NCBI GenBank assembly: GCA_002419055.1
Contig: DIFI01000002.1
Location: 1-64,000 of the forward strand
Direction: 5' to 3'
DNA length: 64,000 nucleotides
DNA from: Peptococcaceae bacterium UBA5752
Lineage (GTDB): Bacteria > Bacillota > Dehalobacteriia > UBA4068
In this document: in pieces, positions 59,399 through 64,000 of the stretch
Position numbering within the stretch: position 1 is the first letter of the stretch
Layout: every line of letters starts with the position of its first letter
The notes under the pieces: generated by a model
The model's database searches: none
What the model was told of the DNA's origin: nothing
What the model saw: only the letters and a program-made list of their open reading frames with translations
Translations under genes and position numbers: made by a program

Positions 59399-60316
59399 TT
59401 ATTCTGCAGGCACCAGAAGTTGAATTGCGGCTTCTTTAACACTGATATCTACCGGTAGATCACCAAAATATTCACCGTCCAAATCAAGTTCAACCGGTTT
59501 ATCCGCAGTAGTGCTGCAGCTTAAATGTTTTGTTTGAAAATAAGTTATTATCCTGTTCTTTTTTAAATCAATTTTTTCACCCTCGTTATTAAAAATGGTA
59601 TTAAAGAACATAGAGGCTGTGTTTATATCGGGCAAGCGGGCGACCAGTACGTCGAGTAGTCCATCGTCGGATTTTGCCCGCGGCATTAAATTGCGCATAC
59701 CACCGACGCTGGCGGTATTGGCGACAATACAAATTGAAATTGGTCCTTTTAAGTGCCTTTCCTTACAACTTATTTCAATGGGAATGCTGTTTAATACATG
59801 ATTGGGCAGTTCGCGAATACCTTGGAAAAAATACGCCAGTTTACCAAGAGAATTTTTTTCATCACTGGGCGTGTTATAGGCTACGGAGGTAAAAAGTCCA
59901 AAGGCGGCGACATTGACGAAATAATTACCGTTGGCTGTACCTAGGTCTATATAATGGGGATCAAATTGCTCGACCATGGCGCAGAATTTTTCGGCATCGG
60001 TAGGCAGTTTGAGCGAATAAGCAAAATCATTAGCGGTACCGGCCGGCAATATTGCCAAAGGAATATGGGAATTGCTTTCAACTAAGCCATTAACAACGGC
60101 GTTAATTGTTCCGTCACCACCGCAGGCAATCACCAAATCATATTCGTCTTTTTGCAGTTGGCAAGCTACTGTACGGGTTTCGTCGTGGATAATGCTGCGC
60201 AGCACCGAAATATCAGAGGCAATTCCTTCAACTAAAAGATGACCTATGATTTTTTCTAGCTCCGGTTGGACCGTCTTGCGTCCGGCCAGAGGGTTAACTA
60301 TGACCTTAATTCTCAT
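59399..60316 (-). CDS. Diacylglycerol/lipid kinase, YegS-BmrU family
   Basis: 305 residues. NPLAGRKT, the nucleotide site ACGGDGTINAVVNGL and ILPAGTANDFA are intact. The family phosphorylates diacylglycerol or related lipids. It lies 48 nt downstream of thrS on the same strand. Confidence 0.92.
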   Translation of the reverse strand: MRIKVIVNPLAGRKTVQPELEKIIGHLLVEGIASDISVLRSIIHDETRTVACQLQKDEYDLVIACGGDGTINAVVNGLVESNSHIPLAILPAGTANDFAYSLKLPTDAEKFCAMVEQFDPHYIDLGTANGNYFVNVAAFGLFTSVAYNTPSDEKNSLGKLAYFFQGIRELPNHVLNSIPIEISCKERHLKGPISICIVANTASVGGMRNLMPRAKSDDGLLDVLVARLPDINTASMFFNTIFNNEGEKIDLKKNRIITYFQTKHLSCSTTADKPVELDLDGEYFGDLPVDISVKEAAIQLLVPAE

Positions 60317-60364
60317 TTTAATTTTTTCTCCGGAAGTTTCAAATTATTATTTCTTATTAAATAT

Positions 60365-62269
60365 TTACTCTTTATTAATTATTTCCTGCTTTAACTTATT
60401 TATTACTTCAAAGATTTTAAAACTACCAAGATCACCTTCACCGCGCTTGCGTAATGCTACGCTGCCGCTTTCCTGTTCCTTATCGCCAATAACTAGCATA
60501 TATGGCACTTTCTCACATTGAGCAGCGCGAATTTTGTAACCGATTTTTTCATTACGGTCATCAATTTCTGTGCGGATACCGGCTTGTGATAGTTCAGTAT
60601 AGATCTGCTGAGCATAATCATTTTGACGGTCTGTAATATTTAAAATCTTCGCTTGTACCGGCGCCAGCCACAACGGGAATGCACCGGCATAATGTTCAAT
60701 TAGAATACCAATAAAGCGTTCAATGCTGCCGAAGATGACCCGGTGGATCATTACCGGACGATGCGGTTGATTATCGGCGCCGATATAGGTCAGGTCAAAT
60801 TTTTCCGGCATTTGAAAATCGAGCTGGATAGTTCCGCATTGCCAGGTACGGCCGATACTGTCTTCAAGATGAAAATCAAGTTTGGGACCGTAAAAGGCGC
60901 CGTCACCTTCGTTGATGGTATAGGGCTGGCCAATTTCATCCATGGCATCAGCCAGCGCTTTGGTGGCAATCTCCCAAACAGCCAGGTCACCCATAGCATT
61001 TTCTGGCCGTGTCGAAAGCTCCACATGATAAGTGAAACCGAATAGTTTATAAAAGCTCTCGATCATCCGTGTTACACCGATAATCTCATCCTTCACCTGT
61101 TCTTCAGTCATGAAAATATGAGCATCATCCTGCGTAAAGCAGCGTACCCGCATCAAGCCATGAAGCGCACCGGACATTTCATGGCGGTGGACAAGACCCA
61201 GCTCACCGCAGCGGATCGGTAGTTCGCGGTAACTATGCGGTTTGTGCTTATAGACAAGCACACCGCCGGGGCAGTTCATTGGTTTGACAGCATAATCGAC
61301 ATCATCAATTTTTGTAAAATACATATTTTCTTTATAATGATCCCAATGGCCGGAACGCTCCCAAAGCTGTTGGTTGAGAATTATTGGTGTCTTGATCTCC
61401 TCGTAACCCCAGATAGTATGTTGCTGGCGCCAGTAATTTTCCAGTTCATTGCGTATTACCATACCTTTGGGTAAGAAGAATGGGAAACCCGGTCCTTCGT
61501 CAAGCAGCATAAACAGCTCCAGTTCAGCGCCAAGTTTGCGGTGATCGCGTTTTTTAGCTTCTTCGAGCCGGAAGAGGTATTTATCTAAGCTTTCTTTATC
61601 GGGGAAGGATGTTGCATAAATACGTTGCAACATCTTATTTTTTTCATTGCCGCGCCAGTAAGCGCCTGCTAGGCTCATAAGTTTAAAGTGTTTCACACTG
61701 CCGGTTGAAGGCAGGTGAGGTCCTGCGCAAAGATCAAGAAAGTCTCCCTGACGGTAGATGCTGATAATCGCGTCTTGTGGCAGATCGTTAATCAGTTCAA
61801 CCTTATATTTTTCTCCTAAACCTTCAAATAGTTTTAAAGCATCTTCGCGCGATAATTCTTCACGTAAAAACGGGGAATTTTCTTTAACTATTTTCGCCAT
61901 TTCTTTTTCTATTTTTTCCAAATCTTCAGTGTTAAAAACATGTTCGCTATCAAAATCATAATAAAAACCGTTTTCTATTGCCGGCCCAATACCAAAACTG
62001 GTGCCGGGAAACAGCCTTTTAACAGCTTCAGCCATAATGTGGGATGAACTGTGGTGAAAGACCTTAAGTCCTTCCTCATTATCAAGACTGACAAATTCAA
62101 GCAGACAATCATTATCTATAACAGTGCGTAAGTCACAAACTTTACCGTCGATTTTGGCAGCACAATATCCTTTTAACGCAACCTTATCCAACTCTTTAGC
62201 AATTTGTAATGCGGATAGTCCAGCCTCAAACGATCTTTTACTAGCGTCGGCCAAAGTGATATTTACCAT
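60365..62269 (-). CDS. thrS: Threonyl-tRNA synthetase
   Basis: 634 residues: TGS domain (1-60), editing-type second domain with HSSSHIMAEAV (about 73-83), class II catalytic core with zinc ligands Cys, His, His (MNCPGGVLVYKHK region), and the anticodon-binding domain. SD CGGAGGT. Preceded by a T-box leader. Confidence 0.97.
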   Translation of the reverse strand: MVNITLADASKRSFEAGLSALQIAKELDKVALKGYCAAKIDGKVCDLRTVIDNDCLLEFVSLDNEEGLKVFHHSSSHIMAEAVKRLFPGTSFGIGPAIENGFYYDFDSEHVFNTEDLEKIEKEMAKIVKENSPFLREELSREDALKLFEGLGEKYKVELINDLPQDAIISIYRQGDFLDLCAGPHLPSTGSVKHFKLMSLAGAYWRGNEKNKMLQRIYATSFPDKESLDKYLFRLEEAKKRDHRKLGAELELFMLLDEGPGFPFFLPKGMVIRNELENYWRQQHTIWGYEEIKTPIILNQQLWERSGHWDHYKENMYFTKIDDVDYAVKPMNCPGGVLVYKHKPHSYRELPIRCGELGLVHRHEMSGALHGLMRVRCFTQDDAHIFMTEEQVKDEIIGVTRMIESFYKLFGFTYHVELSTRPENAMGDLAVWEIATKALADAMDEIGQPYTINEGDGAFYGPKLDFHLEDSIGRTWQCGTIQLDFQMPEKFDLTYIGADNQPHRPVMIHRVIFGSIERFIGILIEHYAGAFPLWLAPVQAKILNITDRQNDYAQQIYTELSQAGIRTEIDDRNEKIGYKIRAAQCEKVPYMLVIGDKEQESGSVALRKRGEGDLGSFKIFEVINKLKQEIINKE

Positions 62270-62290
62270 GTAATTATTACCTCCGAATAC

Positions 62291-62545
62291 TTAAAAAAAT
62301 AAAAAATAGCTTCATCCTTTAGCGGGATGAAGCTTTTGCTCCACGGTTCCACCCGAATTGTATCGCACATATCTAAACGATACCGCTCGCAGGGTTATAA
62401 CGTACCCGAAACGGCGGAAGTTCGCTTCCGCGCTCACCGGTGGTAATCATCCGTCTTGTTGCAACGATTTCAGCAAATACGCTGCTCTCTGTCAAGATGT
62501 CGCGGCGATCATGTCCGGATCATCGTTTTTCCTATATAATAATAA
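62291..62545 (-). promoter_or_regulatory. T-box riboswitch controlling thrS
   Basis: The conserved T-box GGGTGGAACCGTGGAGC (complement of about 62339-62355) is followed by a terminator: AGCTTCATCC (62308-62317) pairs with GGATGAAGCT (62325-62334), then a long T-run. The tRNA-end-binding bulge reads TGGA, complementary to a UCCA end, which fits tRNA-Thr with discriminator U. The stem I region contains GATGA kink-turn-like boxes and ACC triplets near 62444, but I could not fix the specifier base by base. Confidence 0.93.
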
Positions 62546-62549
62546 AAAT

Positions 62550-62578
62550 ATCATAGCATTTTAAGGAAATATTGTCAA
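62550..62578 (-). promoter_or_regulatory. Promoter of the thrS T-box transcript
   Basis: Minus strand TTGACA (62573-62578), 17-nt spacer, TATGAT (62550-62555). Confidence 0.9.
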
Positions 62579-62656
62579 GTAGCTGGAATGCACTTAAGAT
62601 TGCTGTCGCATAATTACCTGCTAAAATTCATATAATATCGCAACGGAGGTGAAAAA

Positions 62657-63391
62657 ATGGGCATAAAAATTATCGAATTACCACAGGAATATCTGCAAGT
62701 TTTTGACAGTTCCTTATTAATTATAGAGGAGAGTATGAGCACTGCTATTAGTTTGGCTTTAAGCGAGTGGTTTTTTGGCATGGGAGAAAAACTGCAATTA
62801 CAAAGTTTAGCAGACGAACATTATATCTGTTTCAACGAAAGCCAAAGGCGGCAATTGGTGGATATTACTGTCAATCTCTTAAATGAGGCCCCGTTTAATT
62901 GGGATTTGTTTGCCGGTAAGCGGCGTCGTCAGCACCTTTTTGCCGCAATAGAACATCATTTAAAAAAATCCGACTATCTGAATTGGGATGGGTTTGTCCG
63001 TTTCCGGCTTTTTGGTTATCACCAATACTTGATGACAATGATGACTATTGCTGCAGATGAATTGCTGTCAATAGAAGAGGATAGAGAATTTGTCCGCTTG
63101 CTTAAGGATTTTTCTGCTGTCCAAAACTGCGATGAGTTGCATTTGTTTTTGGCCGGTAATGGTTATTATAATCTCTGTAAAGCCGAAAAAGATATTTATT
63201 GTTGCATAGAAGGCGGCCGTGAGGAAGGCTATGAGGATTTATTGGTAACAAATATTTTAATTCGTTCACCGCAGCGACTAGTTGTTCATGGCAATTGTGG
63301 CTCTTCAAAGGCAATGGCATTGCTAAGAGAAGTCTTTGGTGATCGCATAGAGCTAAGGAGGGATGATAATGATTGTTTGGCATATCGGTAA
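62657..63391 (+). CDS. ytxC: Putative sporulation protein YtxC
   Basis: 244 residues. The core FVRFRLFGYHQYLMTMMTIA then ADELLSIEEDREFVRLLKDF matches the YtxC family, and ytxC lies next to thrS in B. subtilis too. SD CGGAGG. It overlaps the deacetylase gene by 23 nt. The function in sporulation is unknown. Confidence 0.88.
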   Translation: MGIKIIELPQEYLQVFDSSLLIIEESMSTAISLALSEWFFGMGEKLQLQSLADEHYICFNESQRRQLVDITVNLLNEAPFNWDLFAGKRRRQHLFAAIEHHLKKSDYLNWDGFVRFRLFGYHQYLMTMMTIAADELLSIEEDREFVRLLKDFSAVQNCDELHLFLAGNGYYNLCKAEKDIYCCIEGGREEGYEDLLVTNILIRSPQRLVVHGNCGSSKAMALLREVFGDRIELRRDDNDCLAYR

Positions 63392-64000
63392 GCGGACGCT
63401 GACAATTATTATGATTTTAGCGTTGTTGCTTGCCGGTTGGGGAATATTGCAAAAAGTGGAGAGCAGTTACATAGTGGCTACGGTTAGCGCCCAAAGAAAA
63501 TTAGTTCCGATTTATAAAGTAGATTGCAGCGAAAAAATGATTGCTATTAGTTTTGATGCCAGTTGGGGTGCGGAACGAACCGAGCAAATCCTTGATATTC
63601 TTGATAAATATAATGTTAAAACAACTTTCTTTTTGGTCAACATTTGGATAGAAGATTATCCGGATTTAGCCGCCGAGATCGTAGAACGCGGTCATGAAAT
63701 CGGTCTCCATACTGAAACTCATCCGCATATGACGCAGCTTTCCGACAGCAAGATTATTGAAGAGCTTAATAATAATTGTCAATTGATTAGTGATACTTGC
63801 GATTATACCCCGAAACTGTTTCGCCCCCCTTATGGCGATTATAATAACCGCGTAATTGAATTAGCTAACAGCTTAGGCTATACTACGATACAATGGAGTG
63901 TCGATAGTCTTGATTGGAAGGATTTAAGCGCTGCAGAAATTGAGCAGCGGGTGTTAAAAAAAATTGAAGCCGGAGATATAGTGCTATTTCATAATAATGG
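63369..64000 (+). CDS. Polysaccharide deacetylase, PdaB-like (truncated by window end)
   Basis: At least 210 residues visible. N-terminal membrane helix (about 10-28), then a NodB-type domain: motif 1 ISFDASWGAERTEQIL, motif 2 HTETHPHM (metal histidines), motif 3 RPPYGDYN, and SVDSLDWKD. The FDxSWGxER form of motif 1 is typical of PdaB-type sporulation deacetylases. ATG 63369 is 7 nt after AAGGAGG; ATG 63363 is too close. Runs off the window. Confidence 0.88.
   Translation, partial: MIVWHIGKRTLTIIMILALLLAGWGILQKVESSYIVATVSAQRKLVPIYKVDCSEKMIAISFDASWGAERTEQILDILDKYNVKTTFFLVNIWIEDYPDLAAEIVERGHEIGLHTETHPHMTQLSDSKIIEELNNNCQLISDTCDYTPKLFRPPYGDYNNRVIELANSLGYTTIQWSVDSLDWKDLSAAEIEQRVLKKIEAGDIVLFHNN

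Noticed and set aside
1..64000. CRISPR array, insertion sequence, prophage or defence island
   Set aside because: No regularly spaced repeats, transposase, integrase, phage or nuclease-toxin genes were seen.

Overview
The window is a chromosomal segment from an endospore-forming, Gram-positive-type anaerobe of the Bacillota, most likely a Clostridia-like lineage. The evidence is the S10-spc-alpha ribosomal superoperon followed by ecfA1-ecfA2-ecfT-truA-rplM-rpsI, the spore genes sleB-ypeB, yunB, spoIIID, spoIVA, ytxC and a pdaB-like deacetylase, SD-rich starts with frequent GTG/TTG, a ferredoxin-linked homocysteine route, a formate/nitrite channel and an S-layer (SLH) protein. I cannot place it more finely without a database search.

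Layout. 1-19.3 kb: probable tail of tuf, then about 35 translation genes all on the + strand, with secY, adk, a KOW RNA-binding protein, infA, rpmJ and rpoA, then the ECF-transporter energising module, truA and rplM-rpsI behind a consensus promoter. 19.3-26.2 kb: a carbonic-anhydrase-like protein without metal ligands, a frame-broken small gene, tRNA-Leu/tRNA-Cys, the germination pair sleB-ypeB, a class A PBP and yunB. 26.2-30.5 kb: a homocysteine/methionine module (small Met-rich ORF plus terminator, HcyBio, NIL-ferredoxin, UPF0280, yebC, and a convergent homocysteine methyltransferase downstream of rodA). 31.7-38.7 kb: mop, rmuC, purA with a structured leader, spoIIID-mbl, an LCP ligase and a TagA-type glycosyltransferase. 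38.7-44.0 kb: a CAU tRNA, trmK, a C4 zinc-ribbon protein, RNase P RNA, trmB, thrC and a PhoU-like protein. 44.1-48.2 kb: csp, a zinc-ribbon gene with a self-sequestering leader, and the large S-layer protein. 48.2-56.4 kb: an FNT channel, a sirtuin, spoIVA, a second csp with a terminator-like leader, a secreted beta-propeller protein, a HIRAN lipoprotein, tRNA-Pro and a methyltransferase remnant. 56.5-64 kb: yloV-yloU, rpmB, a lipid kinase, thrS under a T-box, ytxC and a truncated pdaB-like gene.

How it works together. Most of the window is housekeeping: translation, tRNA processing and modification, wall elongation and spore formation. The informative parts are regulatory and accessory. Several leaders look structured (rpsJ, rplM, purA, thrS T-box, both csp-linked genes, SLH). 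The homocysteine module collects all three components known from archaeal sulfide-dependent homocysteine synthesis in one run, behind what may be an attenuator. No CRISPR array, insertion sequence, prophage or defence locus was seen. The best novelty candidates are the leader RNAs, the exported HIRAN protein, and the 49-codon ORF ahead of the homocysteine genes.
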